NCBI RefSeq assembly: GCF_034424375.1
Contig: NZ_CP139965.1
Span: 5,952,001 to 6,016,000, forward strand
DNA: 64,000 bases
Direction of reading: 5' to 3'
DNA from: Paraburkholderia kururiensis
Lineage (GTDB): Bacteria > Pseudomonadota > Gammaproteobacteria > Burkholderiales > Burkholderiaceae
Under the pieces are notes generated by a model. The model made no database searches. It saw only the letters and a list, made by a program, of their open reading frames with translations, and was not told where the DNA came from. A program made the position numbers and the translations under genes. Below, piece by piece: positions 52,512 to 61,408 of this stretch. How positions within the stretch are numbered: position 1 is the first letter of the stretch; the number at the start of each line of letters is the position of its first letter.

Positions 52512-53861
52512 TTACTCGTTATCGGCCGCGTCCTGCATGATGTCCGAGACTTTTTTCGCGGCGTCGTCGAGTGCCGCTTTCGAACTCTTGTCGCCGATGA
52601 TCGCCTTCTGCAGTTCCGGCCACAGCGCATTGGAGATCTCGTTCCACTGCGCGATGCGCGGCGGCGTGAACGAATCGTCCTTCGCGGCGGCGCTGAATAC
52701 GGCGATGGCGTTCGCCATGTAGTCGTCGTGCTTCGCCTGAAACTCCTTCACCGCATCGCGCTGCGCGTCGAGCCGCGACGGAATGGTGCCGAGGCGCGCC
52801 TCCACCATCTGCGAATCATGGCTCGTGAGGAACTGGATGAAGCTCGCCGCCACCTCGGGCCGGGTGCACGCCTTCGTGATCGAGAAACTATGCGAACCCG
52901 ACCAGCCCGGACGCTTGCCCGCCGCGCCGAGCGGCGCGCGCACCACGCCCACGTTGCCCGCAAGCTTCGACGTCTTCGGGTCGTTGTAGAACGACGCGAA
53001 GCCCGGCCAGTCCATGTCGAGTGCCACCTTGCCCGCGGCGAAGTTGTTGCCCAGGTCGTCCCACACGTAGTTGGGCGCGCCCTTCGGCACGGCGCCGGCC
53101 TTGTAGAGGTCGACGAACCAGTCGAGCGTCTTCACGCCCGCGGGCGAGTTGAACACGGGGCGCATTTTTGCGTCGAGCAACTGGCCGCCGTTCGCGACGA
53201 GCAACGAATAGAAGGTGCCGGTCAGCGCCTCGTCCTTGCCGGGGAACTGCGTGCCGTAAAAGCCGGGGGCCTTCGTGAAGAACTTCGCCTGCTGCGTGAA
53301 TTCGGTGAAATTCTTCGGCGGCGTCAGCGCTTCGTTAAACTGCTTGCGGTAGGCGGCTTGAATGGCGGGGTCGTCGAAGACGGTCTTGTCGTAGTAGAGC
53401 GCCTCGATGTCGGTCGAGCGCGGAATCTGCACGAGATGCCCCTTCACTTCCGACTGCTTGAGCAGACTGGGCGCGAATTGCGCGAGATAGTCCGCGGGAA
53501 AGAGGTCCTTCAGGTCGCGGAAAATCGGATACTGCGCCGCGAAGTTCGTGTGGTTCGACGACACGCAATAGTCGATGTGATTCGACGCGATGTCCTGCTT
53601 GAGTTCGCGGTCGAGTTCGAAATGGCTCTTGCGCGACACGATCTCCACCTTCGCGCCCGTCTGCTTTTCCCACAGCGGGATACGCGTATAGAGCGCCTCG
53701 TACTGCACGCCGCCTATCAGCTTCACGCGCAGCGTGTAGCCCTTGTATTCGTTGTCGGCATGCGCCGCGCCGGCAGCGACAATGCCCGCCAACGCCAGTA
53801 CCGACACCACCGCCCGCACGATCGCACCGCGTGCAGACTTCCTCCTGTTGTAGTCCGACAT
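52512..53861 (-). CDS. Extracellular sugar-binding protein of an ABC importer
   Basis: The protein has 449 residues. A signal peptide (about 1-35, ending AAHA) precedes a type 1 solute-binding fold (LIPLWEKQTG-like region, VQIPRSTDIEALYYDKTVFD, then GWSGSHSFSITKACTRPEVA). The ATG at 53861 follows AAGGAGACGC. It delivers a carbohydrate to the permeases encoded next. The substrate cannot be read; the neighbouring mutarotase and enolase-type enzyme suggest a deoxy-sugar or its acid. Confidence 0.88.
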   Translation of the reverse strand: MSDYNRRKSARGAIVRAVVSVLALAGIVAAGAAHADNEYKGYTLRVKLIGGVQYEALYTRIPLWEKQTGAKVEIVSRKSHFELDRELKQDIASNHIDYCVSSNHTNFAAQYPIFRDLKDLFPADYLAQFAPSLLKQSEVKGHLVQIPRSTDIEALYYDKTVFDDPAIQAAYRKQFNEALTPPKNFTEFTQQAKFFTKAPGFYGTQFPGKDEALTGTFYSLLVANGGQLLDAKMRPVFNSPAGVKTLDWFVDLYKAGAVPKGAPNYVWDDLGNNFAAGKVALDMDWPGFASFYNDPKTSKLAGNVGVVRAPLGAAGKRPGWSGSHSFSITKACTRPEVAASFIQFLTSHDSQMVEARLGTIPSRLDAQRDAVKEFQAKHDDYMANAIAVFSAAAKDDSFTPPRIAQWNEISNALWPELQKAIIGDKSSKAALDDAAKKVSDIMQDAADNE

Positions 53862-54040
53862 GTTGCGTCTCCTTGTGTTGGCTCTGTGTTGGCCGTCTGT
53901 GTTGGCCGCCATGCCGCGACGGCTTCGCTGTTGCGGTTGTCATGCGATGCATCGTGCTGCTTCGTCGTGGCGGGTGTTCCTGCCGCCCTGCCCTTGCCCC
54001 TTGTCCTCGCACATCGCGTCGGCGCGCAGGGCATTAACCC

Positions 54041-55105
54041 TCAACGAAGACGGCGGCCGCTTTCCTCGTCGAACAGATACACGTGCTCCGGTGCCGCGTG
54101 CAGGGCCGTGACGTGGCCCGGCTTCAACGCGGCGCGGCCGTTCACCAACACGCAGCACCGCTCGCCGGCCACGGTGCCGAACAGTTCGGTTGCCGCGCCC
54201 GTGGGTTCCACCACGTCGACGCAGAACGGCAGACTGCCGTCAGCGTCCGGCACCAGATGCTCGGGCCGCACGCCGACCGTCACGCGCTGGCCCGGGGCCG
54301 CTGCCACAACGGGCGCTGCCAGCGCACTTGCACCGATGCGCACCTGCGCGCCCTCGCCCGTCCGCTCATAGACGCCGCCGAAGCGGTTCATGGCCGGCGA
54401 ACCGATGAAGCCCGCGACGAACAGGTTGTCGGGGTCGTCGTACAGGTCGAGCGGCGCGCCGATCTGTTCGATCGCCCCGCCGTTCAGCACGACGATGCGG
54501 TCGGCCATGGTCATCGCCTCGATCTGGTCGTGCGTCACGTACACGGTGGTCGCCTTCAGACGCTGGTGCAGCGCGCGGATTTCGGCCCGCATCTGCACGC
54601 GCAGCTTCGCGTCGAGATTCGACAACGGTTCGTCGAAGAGAAAGACTTTCGGGTCGCGCACGATCGCGCGGCCCATCGCCACGCGCTGCCGCTGCCCGCC
54701 CGACAGATGGCGCGGATAGCGGTCCACGAGGCTCTCCAGCCCGAGAATGGCCACGGCCTCGCGGGCGCGCGCATCGATCTCTTGCGGTTTCAGGTCGCGC
54801 AGCTTCAGCGCGAACGTGAGGTTGTCCAGCACGCTCATATGCGGATAGAGCGCGTAGTTCTGGAACACCATCGCGATGTCGCGTTCCTTGGGCGGCAGGC
54901 TGTTGACCACCCGCCCGTCGATCAGGATGCGCCCGTGCGTCACGCCATCCAGGCCCGCCAGCGCCCGCAGCAAGGTGGACTTGCCGCAGCCGCTCGGCCC
55001 CACCAGCACGAGGAACTCGCCATTGCGCACGGTCAGGTCGATGCGCTTGAGCACCGACACCGCGCCGAACGACTTCTGCACCTGCTCGAATACCACTTCG
55101 GCCAT
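54041..55105 (-). CDS. Carbohydrate ABC transporter ATPase, MalK/UgpC type
   Basis: The protein has 354 residues: Walker A GPSGCGKSTLL, signature LSGGQRQRVAMGRA, Walker B VFLFDEPLSNLD and a C-terminal regulatory (TOBE) domain. It powers the importer. It is the first gene of the operon, divergent from the IclR regulator, with 179 bases between it and the binding-protein gene. Confidence 0.93.
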   Translation of the reverse strand: MAEVVFEQVQKSFGAVSVLKRIDLTVRNGEFLVLVGPSGCGKSTLLRALAGLDGVTHGRILIDGRVVNSLPPKERDIAMVFQNYALYPHMSVLDNLTFALKLRDLKPQEIDARAREAVAILGLESLVDRYPRHLSGGQRQRVAMGRAIVRDPKVFLFDEPLSNLDAKLRVQMRAEIRALHQRLKATTVYVTHDQIEAMTMADRIVVLNGGAIEQIGAPLDLYDDPDNLFVAGFIGSPAMNRFGGVYERTGEGAQVRIGASALAAPVVAAAPGQRVTVGVRPEHLVPDADGSLPFCVDVVEPTGAATELFGTVAGERCCVLVNGRAALKPGHVTALHAAPEHVYLFDEESGRRLR

Positions 55106-55168
55106 GCACCTCTCCTCCAGCGGAACCGCGTCTGCGCCCCTGCGCAGCGCCCGACACCCTGTGCGTAT

Positions 55169-55202
55169 ATTTTATTTATAAAATTCATTTTTATACATAA
55201 AA
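55169..55202. promoter_or_regulatory. Twin AT-rich palindromes, candidate IclR operators
   Basis: ATTTTAT-TT-ATAAAAT (55169-55184) and TTTTAT-AC-ATAAAA (55189-55202) are perfect inverted repeats with centres about 19 bases apart, in an AT-rich patch between the divergent ATPase and IclR genes. They are the only such patch nearby. An IclR dimer pair could bind both and control both directions. Confidence 0.5.
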
Positions 55203-55338
55203 TGATGATCGGTGTTTTCCCGCCCCTCGCGGCGCGCCTGCGCAGCGGCATATGCGCGCCGGCGGCCCGCGGTGCGGCACTACAATCCACTGCGGACGAC
55301 CTCCGAACCTTTCCCCTGGCTCTGCGAAGGACACTACG

Positions 55339-56124
55339 TTGGACACGACGCGCTACTCGGCACCGGCTCTCGAAAAGGGCCTCGACATCATCGAACTGCT
55401 GGCCGACCATCCCGAGGGCTTGTCACTGGTCGAGCTCGGCCGCGCGCTGGGCCGCACGACGAACGAGATCTTCCGGATGGTCGTGACGCTGCAGACGCGC
55501 GGCTACCTGGTCGCGAATGGCGAACGCTATGCGCTCTCGCTGCTGCTCTTCCGGCTCGCGCACCGGCATCAACCGGTGCGTTCGCTCGTGTCCACAGCGT
55601 TGCCGCTGCTCACGCAGCTCGCGAACGAGGTGCGGCAGTCGTTTCATCTGTGCGTCTATCAGGCGGGGCGCGTGATCATCGTGGCGGGGGTCGAAAGTCC
55701 CGAGCGCTGGGGGTTCTCGCTGAAGGTGGGCACGCTCATCGGCATGACGGACACGGCTTCCGGGCAGGTGCTGATGGCGTTCCAGGACCTGGCCGAGCGC
55801 CAACGCATGCTCGCGCTGCACGTGCCCGTGGATGGCGAACTCGAAGTCGATGCTGCCGCTCTGGCGCACGAACTCGACGTGATCCGCCAGCGCGGTTTCG
55901 CCCGCATGCCGAGCCGCCAGGTGAAAGGCGTGCGCAATCTCGCCTACCCGGTGTTCGGCCGCGACGGACACGCCATCGCGTCGTTGACCACGCCTTATAT
56001 CGAGCGCATCGACAATGCGCCCGTGCCGTCGATTGCCGAGGTCGGCGAGAAGATGAAGGAAGCGGCCAACATGCTGACCACGCTGATGGGCCTCGACGTG
56101 TACTGGCACGCGCCATCGGCGTGA
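55339..56124 (+). CDS. IclR-family transcriptional regulator
   Basis: The protein has 261 residues. The N-terminal helix-turn-helix (LSLVELGRALGRTTNEIFRM) and the C-terminal effector domain (SFHLCVYQAGRVIIVAGVES, GFARMPSRQVKGVRNLAYPV) are of the IclR type. A TTG start at 55339 with GAAGGA upstream is the only start that gives a normal N terminus (LDTTRYSAPALEKGLDIIE). It is divergent from the sugar importer operon and probably controls it. Confidence 0.85.
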   Translation: MDTTRYSAPALEKGLDIIELLADHPEGLSLVELGRALGRTTNEIFRMVVTLQTRGYLVANGERYALSLLLFRLAHRHQPVRSLVSTALPLLTQLANEVRQSFHLCVYQAGRVIIVAGVESPERWGFSLKVGTLIGMTDTASGQVLMAFQDLAERQRMLALHVPVDGELEVDAAALAHELDVIRQRGFARMPSRQVKGVRNLAYPVFGRDGHAIASLTTPYIERIDNAPVPSIAEVGEKMKEAANMLTTLMGLDVYWHAPSA

Positions 56125-56168
56125 GTCGGGCCATGTCGCGGCCCGGCGGCCGGTTATCGGCCGCCCGT

Positions 56169-56264
56169 TATCGGTTATGCCGATGTCGCCATGAATATCG
56201 GCAAAAGCGATATATTGAATTTATCGCCATCTCCGATATACTGCGTTTATCGACATCACCGATA
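56169..56264. promoter_or_regulatory. Four phased operators upstream of hipB
   Basis: The 17-base palindrome TATCG-N7-CGATA occurs at 56196-56212, 56222-56238 and 56248-56264, with a fourth copy having one change at 56169-56185. Start-to-start distances are 27, 26 and 26 bases. The last copy ends eight bases before the hipB start. They resemble in layout the hip operators of E. coli (TATCC-N8-GGATA). Confidence 0.75.
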
Positions 56265-56272
56265 TTCCTCCC

Positions 56273-56521
56273 ATGCGGCAACTCATCACCACACCCGAGC
56301 AGATCGGACAGATCCTGCGCAGCGCGCGGCGCGCGAAGGGACTGTCGCAGGCGCAGGCCGGCATCCGGCTCGGGCTCAGCCAGAACCGCGTGTCCGAGCT
56401 CGAGAAGGGCGCGGCCGCCGCGACCGTCGCCCAGTTGCTTGCCATGACCGCGCTCTACGACCTCCAGCTCGAAGTCGCGAGCCGCGGCGAGCGTGGCGAG
56501 GCCACCGCGACCGCGTGGTAG
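56273..56521 (+). CDS. hipB: HipB-type antitoxin
   Basis: The protein has 82 residues with a Cro/CI-type helix-turn-helix (QAQAGIRLGLSQNRVSELEKG). It should bind the operators upstream and neutralise HipA. A TCCTCCC run is present just before the ATG, but no good ribosome site is seen. It lies three bases before the hipA ATG. Confidence 0.88.
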   Translation: MRQLITTPEQIGQILRSARRAKGLSQAQAGIRLGLSQNRVSELEKGAAAATVAQLLAMTALYDLQLEVASRGERGEATATAW

Positions 56522-56523
56522 TC

Positions 56524-57867
56524 ATGGGCCGTCCTTCCCATACCCGCGCCCTTTCGGTCTGGGCCAACGGCGCGCGCATCGGCGAGTGGCGCAACCCGGC
56601 CAGCGGTGCCATGGAATTCCAGTACGACGCAGCCTGGATGACCTCGCCGCTTGGCCGCCCGCTCTCGCTCTCGCTGCCGTTCGGCGTGGACACCACGCCG
56701 CTGCGCGGCGACCGCGTGCGCAACTTCTTCGAGAATCTGCTGCCGGACAACGAGGCCATTCGCCAGCGCATCGGCGCGCGCTTCAAGACGCCCTCGCTCG
56801 ACGCGTTCGACCTGCTCGAAGCCATCGGCCGCGACTGCGTGGGCGCCTTGCAGATTCTGCCGGCGGACGCGACCTCCGACGGCTGGGATGCCATCAGCGG
56901 ACGCGTGCTGGACGAAGCCGCCATCGAGCGCCACCTGCTGGACACGGTATCGCTCAACCCCGGCCGCACGGCGGCGGATCAGGACCCCGACGACTTCCGC
57001 ATTTCGCTTGCCGGCGCTCAGGAGAAGACCGCTTTCCTGCGCCACGAGGGCCACTGGATGCTCCCGCACGGCGCCACGCCCACCACCCACATCTTCAAGC
57101 TGCCGCTCGGGCTGATCGGCGGGCGCAAGGTCGACATGCAGGCCTCGGTCGAAAACGAGTGGCTCTGCATGCGCCTCCTTGCCGCCTACGGGTTGCCGGT
57201 CGCGTCCACGGAGATGCTTCAGTTCGGCGGCCAGAAGGTGCTCGCCGTGGCGCGCTTCGACCGCCGCTTCACGCCGGACGGGAAGACGCTGCTACGTCTT
57301 CCGCAGGAAGATTTCTGCCAGGCGCTCGGCCTGCCCCCTCACCTGAAGTACCAGCGCGACGGCGGGCCGGGGCTCGTGCAGATTGCGGACCGGCTTCGGC
57401 AGTCCGCGAACGGGCAGCGGGACATCGAAACGCTGCTGAGCGCCCAGATTCTGTTCTGGATGCTGGCCGCGCCCGATGGTCACGCGAAGAACTTCAGCAT
57501 CCATCTGCTGGCGCGCGGCGCCTTCGCGCTCACGCCGCTCTACGACGTGATGTCGATCTGGCCCGTGGAAGGCGACGGCGGCAGCCAGTGGTCGTGGTAC
57601 AAGGCGCGCCTCGCCATGGCCGTTCCCGGCAAGCACGCCCGCTACCGCATGCAGGAAATCCGCCGCGCTCATCTGGACGAGATGGCGCGGCGCTGCTTCT
57701 ACGGCGAGAACGCGGCGTCGCTCATCGCGCCCATCGTCGAAAGAACGCCCGCGGTCATCGCCGAAGTGGGCGCGGCGTTGCCGCCCGGCTTTCCATCGCG
57801 TGTGGCAGAGACCATTTTCGCGGGACTGCAACGCAATGCCGACGCACTCGCAGGCGGGTACGACTGA
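56524..57867 (+). CDS. hipA: HipA-type toxin kinase
   Basis: The protein has 447 residues. It carries the HipA N-terminal domain (VWANGARIGEW, FFENLLPDN) and kinase motifs: the loop RISLAGAQEKTAFL including the Ser that is autophosphorylated in E. coli HipA, the catalytic loop APDGHAKNFSI and the metal Asp in LYDVMS. HipA phosphorylates glutamyl-tRNA synthetase and slows growth. All key residues appear intact. The ATG at 56524 was chosen; an overlapping GTG at 56515 is possible. Confidence 0.9.
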   Translation: MGRPSHTRALSVWANGARIGEWRNPASGAMEFQYDAAWMTSPLGRPLSLSLPFGVDTTPLRGDRVRNFFENLLPDNEAIRQRIGARFKTPSLDAFDLLEAIGRDCVGALQILPADATSDGWDAISGRVLDEAAIERHLLDTVSLNPGRTAADQDPDDFRISLAGAQEKTAFLRHEGHWMLPHGATPTTHIFKLPLGLIGGRKVDMQASVENEWLCMRLLAAYGLPVASTEMLQFGGQKVLAVARFDRRFTPDGKTLLRLPQEDFCQALGLPPHLKYQRDGGPGLVQIADRLRQSANGQRDIETLLSAQILFWMLAAPDGHAKNFSIHLLARGAFALTPLYDVMSIWPVEGDGGSQWSWYKARLAMAVPGKHARYRMQEIRRAHLDEMARRCFYGENAASLIAPIVERTPAVIAEVGAALPPGFPSRVAETIFAGLQRNADALAGGYD

Positions 57868-57881
57868 TCACGGCCCCGCGC

Positions 57882-58076
57882 TCAGCCGCGATTGCCGAGC
57901 GCGCGCTCGATTTTCCGGTCCGTCTTGTACTGCCCCAACGCGTACACCGACCAGATCGCGGCGGGCAGCCAGCCGATGATCGTGATCTGCAACACGAGAC
58001 AGATGATGCCGGCGATGGGACGGCCGATCGTGAAGAACTGAAGCCAGGGCAAAAGCAGGGCAAGCAGAAGGCGCAT
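57882..58076 (-). CDS. PMP3/YqaE-family membrane protein
   Basis: The protein has 64 residues with two membrane helices and the family core FFTIGRPIAGIICLVLQITI followed by GWLPAAIWSVYALGQY. Small proteins of this family (UPF0057) are linked to membrane potential and salt stress in other organisms. The ATG at 58076 gives the standard length. It converges on hipA. Confidence 0.85.
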   Translation of the reverse strand: MRLLLALLLPWLQFFTIGRPIAGIICLVLQITIIGWLPAAIWSVYALGQYKTDRKIERALGNRG

Positions 58077-58377
58077 GGGGTTCCTCGCAGAGTCTGGTGC
58101 CGGGGCGTTCATGCCCGGGCGTTGGTCGTGGTGGCAGGCAGGCGTTCAGGTGCCCGCCTGCGGGAATTATCGCAGCGGTGAATGGACCGGCAAACTGGAC
58201 CGGCAAATGAACGGCAAAACGGGACGGGCAACCGGTGCACCAACAAGCGGATGACCCGGCGAAACGGTCATGAAACGCATCTGCGTGACGCCATGACACC
58301 AGAATGCGAATATTCCGTTTCGCGCAGGTCGCCGCACCGACGTCTGTCACGCAATCGCACAAAATCGTTCTTCACCG
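58077..58377. other. Gap before the photolyase gene
   Basis: No gene was recognised. Two perfect-but-one 13-base tandem copies of TGGACCGGCAAA plus one base lie at 58183-58208, followed by a decayed third (58209-58221). The promoters of the divergent neighbours must be here but were not resolved. Confidence 0.4.
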
Positions 58378-59883
58378 ATGCCCCACCCTTCGCAACCGCC
58401 CGTCATCGTCTGGTTTCGCGACGACCAGCGTCTCGCGGACCATCCCGCTCTGGATCACGCCGTGGCGAGCGGCCACCCCGTCGTCTGCGTGTATGTCTAC
58501 GACCCTGAGCCGCGCAACGCGCGTGCGCTGGGCGGCGCCGCGCGCTGGTGGGTGCACGAATCGCTGCGCGAACTCGACGCGGCGCTCGCCGCGCGCGGCG
58601 GCGGTCTGACCATTCTGCGCGGCCCCGAACAACAGGTCATCGAGGCGTTCGCCGCGCAGATCGGTGCGGCCAGGGTGTGCTGGAACCGCCGCTATTCGGC
58701 GGCACAGCGCGAGACGGATGCCGCCATCAAGTCGGCGCTGAAAGCGCGCGGCATCGAGGTGCTTACCTTCAACGGACACCTGCTGCGCGAGCCCTGGACC
58801 GTCACGACCCGCGGCGGCCAACCGTTTCAGGTATTTACGGCCTACTGGCGCGCGGCGCGTCACGACTACGCGCCCGAGCCGCCACGCCCGGCGCCTCGCC
58901 GCATCGCGTTCTTTCCCGTGCCGGAAAACGTCGCCTCGCGCGTGAGCGCTCTCGCCGACCTGAAGCTGCAACCCTCCGCACCGGACTGGGCCGGCGGCCT
59001 GCGCGACACCTGGCAATGCGGCGAAGCAGCGGGACAACACCGGCTCCGGCAGTTCCTCGCCGACACGCTGACCGCTTACGCCACCGGCCGCGACACGCCC
59101 GCCGCGCACGCCACGAGCCGGCTGTCGCCGTATCTTCGCTTCGGCAATCTCTCGGTACGGCAGGTGTGGTACGCGGCGCTGGAGGCGGGGCACGCGGGTG
59201 CCGAGGCGAGTCCTGCCTCCCATACCGCGGCGAGCCTCGACAAGTTTCTCGACGAACTCGGCTGGCGCGAATTCTCGTACCACCTGCTCTACCATTTCGC
59301 GCCGCTCGAGCGCGTGAACTTCCGGCGCCAGTTCGACGCCATGCCGTGGCGCAACGACGCCGACGCGCTGCATGCCTGGCAGCGCGGCAGGACGGGCTAT
59401 CCGCTCGTCGATGCCGGCATGCGCGAACTGTGGCACACGGGTTGGATGCACAACCGCGTGCGTATGGTGGCCGCGTCGTTTCTCGTCAAGCATCTGCTGA
59501 TGGACTGGCGCGCGGGCGAAGCCTGGTTCTGGGACACGCTCGTGGACGCCGACGAAGCGAGCAACCCCGCAAGCTGGCAATGGGTGGCCGGCACGGGCGC
59601 CGACGCGGCGCCGTACTTCCGCATTTTCAATCCTGTGTTGCAAGGCCAGAAGTTCGATCCCGAAGGCGACTACGTGCGGCGCTGGGTGCCGGAACTGGCG
59701 CGGTTGCCCGATGCGTCGATCCACGCGCCGTGGCTCGCGCAGCCGGCGCAATTGCAGGCCGAGTCGGTGCGGCTCGGCGATAACTATCCGTTGCCGGTGG
59801 TGGATCACCAGCAGGCGCGCATGCGAGCGCTCGAGGCGCTGCAGCGCGTGCGAGGCGACCAGCCGGACAGGAGTGCCGCGTAG
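58378..59883 (+). CDS. phrB: Deoxyribodipyrimidine photolyase
   Basis: The protein has 501 residues. The antenna domain begins VIVWFRDDQRLADHPAL; the FAD domain contains LSPYLRFGNLSVRQVW, LGWREFSYHLLYHF and GTGADAAPYFRIFNP, diagnostic of class I CPD photolyases. It repairs ultraviolet-induced cyclobutane dimers with blue light. No operon partner is evident. Confidence 0.93.
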   Translation: MPHPSQPPVIVWFRDDQRLADHPALDHAVASGHPVVCVYVYDPEPRNARALGGAARWWVHESLRELDAALAARGGGLTILRGPEQQVIEAFAAQIGAARVCWNRRYSAAQRETDAAIKSALKARGIEVLTFNGHLLREPWTVTTRGGQPFQVFTAYWRAARHDYAPEPPRPAPRRIAFFPVPENVASRVSALADLKLQPSAPDWAGGLRDTWQCGEAAGQHRLRQFLADTLTAYATGRDTPAAHATSRLSPYLRFGNLSVRQVWYAALEAGHAGAEASPASHTAASLDKFLDELGWREFSYHLLYHFAPLERVNFRRQFDAMPWRNDADALHAWQRGRTGYPLVDAGMRELWHTGWMHNRVRMVAASFLVKHLLMDWRAGEAWFWDTLVDADEASNPASWQWVAGTGADAAPYFRIFNPVLQGQKFDPEGDYVRRWVPELARLPDASIHAPWLAQPAQLQAESVRLGDNYPLPVVDHQQARMRALEALQRVRGDQPDRSAA

Positions 59884-60132
59884 GCTGCGTGACGGCATCA
59901 GCGCGCGCGTTCCGTTACCCGCAGAGCGGTCCGTACCCCGTTTGCTTACCGCATCTGCACGTCTCCAGTCCTCTGTCCCTCGCGCCTCTTTTTCAACTCT
60001 TCTTCCGCCGGTTCGCGAGCCCACGCGCAGCATCCGGGCACGTGGTCGCGGCACGGCCCTTGCGAACTCTCTGCATGCATGTCCCCAAGTGGGACGCGCA
60101 ATTCGTCTACGACTTTCGGGAGGAATTCGATC

Positions 60133-60531
60133 ATGAAGACTTCAGTGAAGAAGATGCTCGTATCGGTAGCCGTGGCCACGTTCGCGGGCGGCGCATTTGC
60201 CCAGGCGGGCGGTGGTGCCGGCGCGGGTGGTGCTGCGGGTAGCGGCGCGGGTGGCGGTGGATCCGGCGGCAGCGCGGGAGTGGGCGCCGGCGGCGGCACG
60301 AGCGGCGGTGCGGGGGGCGTCGCGACGCCGGGCACGGGCGCAATGGGCCGTTCAGGCAACGGCTCCGCGGATAGCGGCTATGGCTCGCCGGGCGTCACCG
60401 GTACGGGCGGCGGCATGGGCACGGGAACCGGCGCCACGCCGTCGGACAACAGCCGCATGGGTCGCTCGAACAGCGACAACTATCGCGGCCAGGGCAACGG
60501 AATGAATAGCCCCAACCAGAGCGGTCAATAG
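60133..60531 (+). CDS. Secreted Gly/Ser-rich protein
   Basis: The protein has 132 residues. A signal peptide (about 1-23, ending AFA) is followed by a low-complexity region of Gly, Ala and Ser (GGAGAGGAAGSGAGGG), then Gly with Thr, Asn and Arg toward the end. No domain is recognised. Its composition suggests a disordered periplasmic or outer-layer protein. The signal peptide and GGGAGGAATT ribosome site support it as a real gene despite the repeats. Confidence 0.6.
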   Translation: MKTSVKKMLVSVAVATFAGGAFAQAGGGAGAGGAAGSGAGGGGSGGSAGVGAGGGTSGGAGGVATPGTGAMGRSGNGSADSGYGSPGVTGTGGGMGTGTGATPSDNSRMGRSNSDNYRGQGNGMNSPNQSGQ

Positions 60532-60576
60532 CGCACAAGCGCCGGGCTGCGCGGGCGCTGCGACGGCGCCTGTGCG
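60532..60576 (+). terminator. Hairpin after the Gly-rich gene
   Basis: CGCACAAGCGCC (60532-60543) pairs with GGCGCCTGTGCG (60565-60576) with one mismatch and a 21-base loop. It begins directly after the stop codon. No T-run follows. Confidence 0.45.
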
Positions 60577-60735
60577 GCCCGCTTGCGTCGCAGGGCTCAC
60601 ACCGGCACAACGCGAAGGCCGGGGCCCAGAACGTCGGACGACGACGGCCGCGGCATCGTCGCAAACGGTATCTCGCCCGTCGTCTTGCCCGACGCTTCAA
60701 AGACGCGCTTCAAAAGCGCGCGTCAGAAACGCATC

Positions 60736-61131
60736 TCACAAGCCGCGTGTCGCCTGCGTCGCGAAGGTCTTTTCGTGAACGGCCTGGCAGTGCGCACAGC
60801 GGCTCGCCGTCGGGTAGGCGAGCAGCCGCTCGTAGTCCACCGGTTCGCCGCAGTCGCCGCACGTGCCATAGCGGCCGTCGTCCATTCGCGCCAGTGCCGC
60901 CTTGATCTCGCCCAGCTCCGCCAGGTGCAGGTCGATCACGGCATGGTCGATGTCGGCGAACAGATCCGCCGACGACTCGTCGCCCTCGTCGGGGGCGACG
61001 CCGGCCATGTCCGCGTAGGGCTCGTCTGCGCGGTGCGCCTCGCGTGACCCGATATCCGCGCGCACCGTTCGCTCGCGCTCCTGAAGCAACGCGCGCAGGG
61101 TCTCGATCTGGCGTGGGTCCAATGCGGTCAT
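60736..61131 (-). CDS. DksA/TraR-family zinc-finger protein
   Basis: The protein has 131 residues. A helical N-terminal half with acidic residues (DEGDESSADLFADIDH) precedes a four-Cys zinc finger (TCGDCGEPV, then RCAHCQ). DksA-like proteins act in the secondary channel of RNA polymerase; this short paralogue lacks some of the coiled-coil length of DksA. The ATG at 61131 follows AGGAGC. Confidence 0.85.
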   Translation of the reverse strand: MTALDPRQIETLRALLQERERTVRADIGSREAHRADEPYADMAGVAPDEGDESSADLFADIDHAVIDLHLAELGEIKAALARMDDGRYGTCGDCGEPVDYERLLAYPTASRCAHCQAVHEKTFATQATRGL

Positions 61132-61408
61132 GATTTGCTCCTCGTTGTCATTCAGACAGGCTCGGCCGGAGAGGCTCAGCCGGACAGGCCCGCTCGTCCG
61201 TCTGATCCGGATCGTTCCGTGCGGGCCGGCAGCGCCACCGCTGCTGCGCCCACCGCCGGACAACCCTTTCCGTAAACCTATCGGCGCGCTTCTTCGAGGA
61301 ATTGATACACGTCAATCCGGCCGCCGCGGCGCCGGTTAGCGTATCGGTCAAGCACGCTTCGAATGACAGGCGGCGATCAGCAACGACAACCTCCGAGTAA
61401 CCAAAACA

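Noticed and set aside
52500..55486. Two long forward open frames opposite the binding protein and ATPase
   Set aside because: The reverse genes have full ABC motifs, and the forward frames lack starts with ribosome sites.
56169..56264. Regular repeats as a possible CRISPR array
   Set aside because: Units are 17 bases with nine-base gaps, palindromic and upstream of hipB, so they are operators rather than repeat-spacer units.
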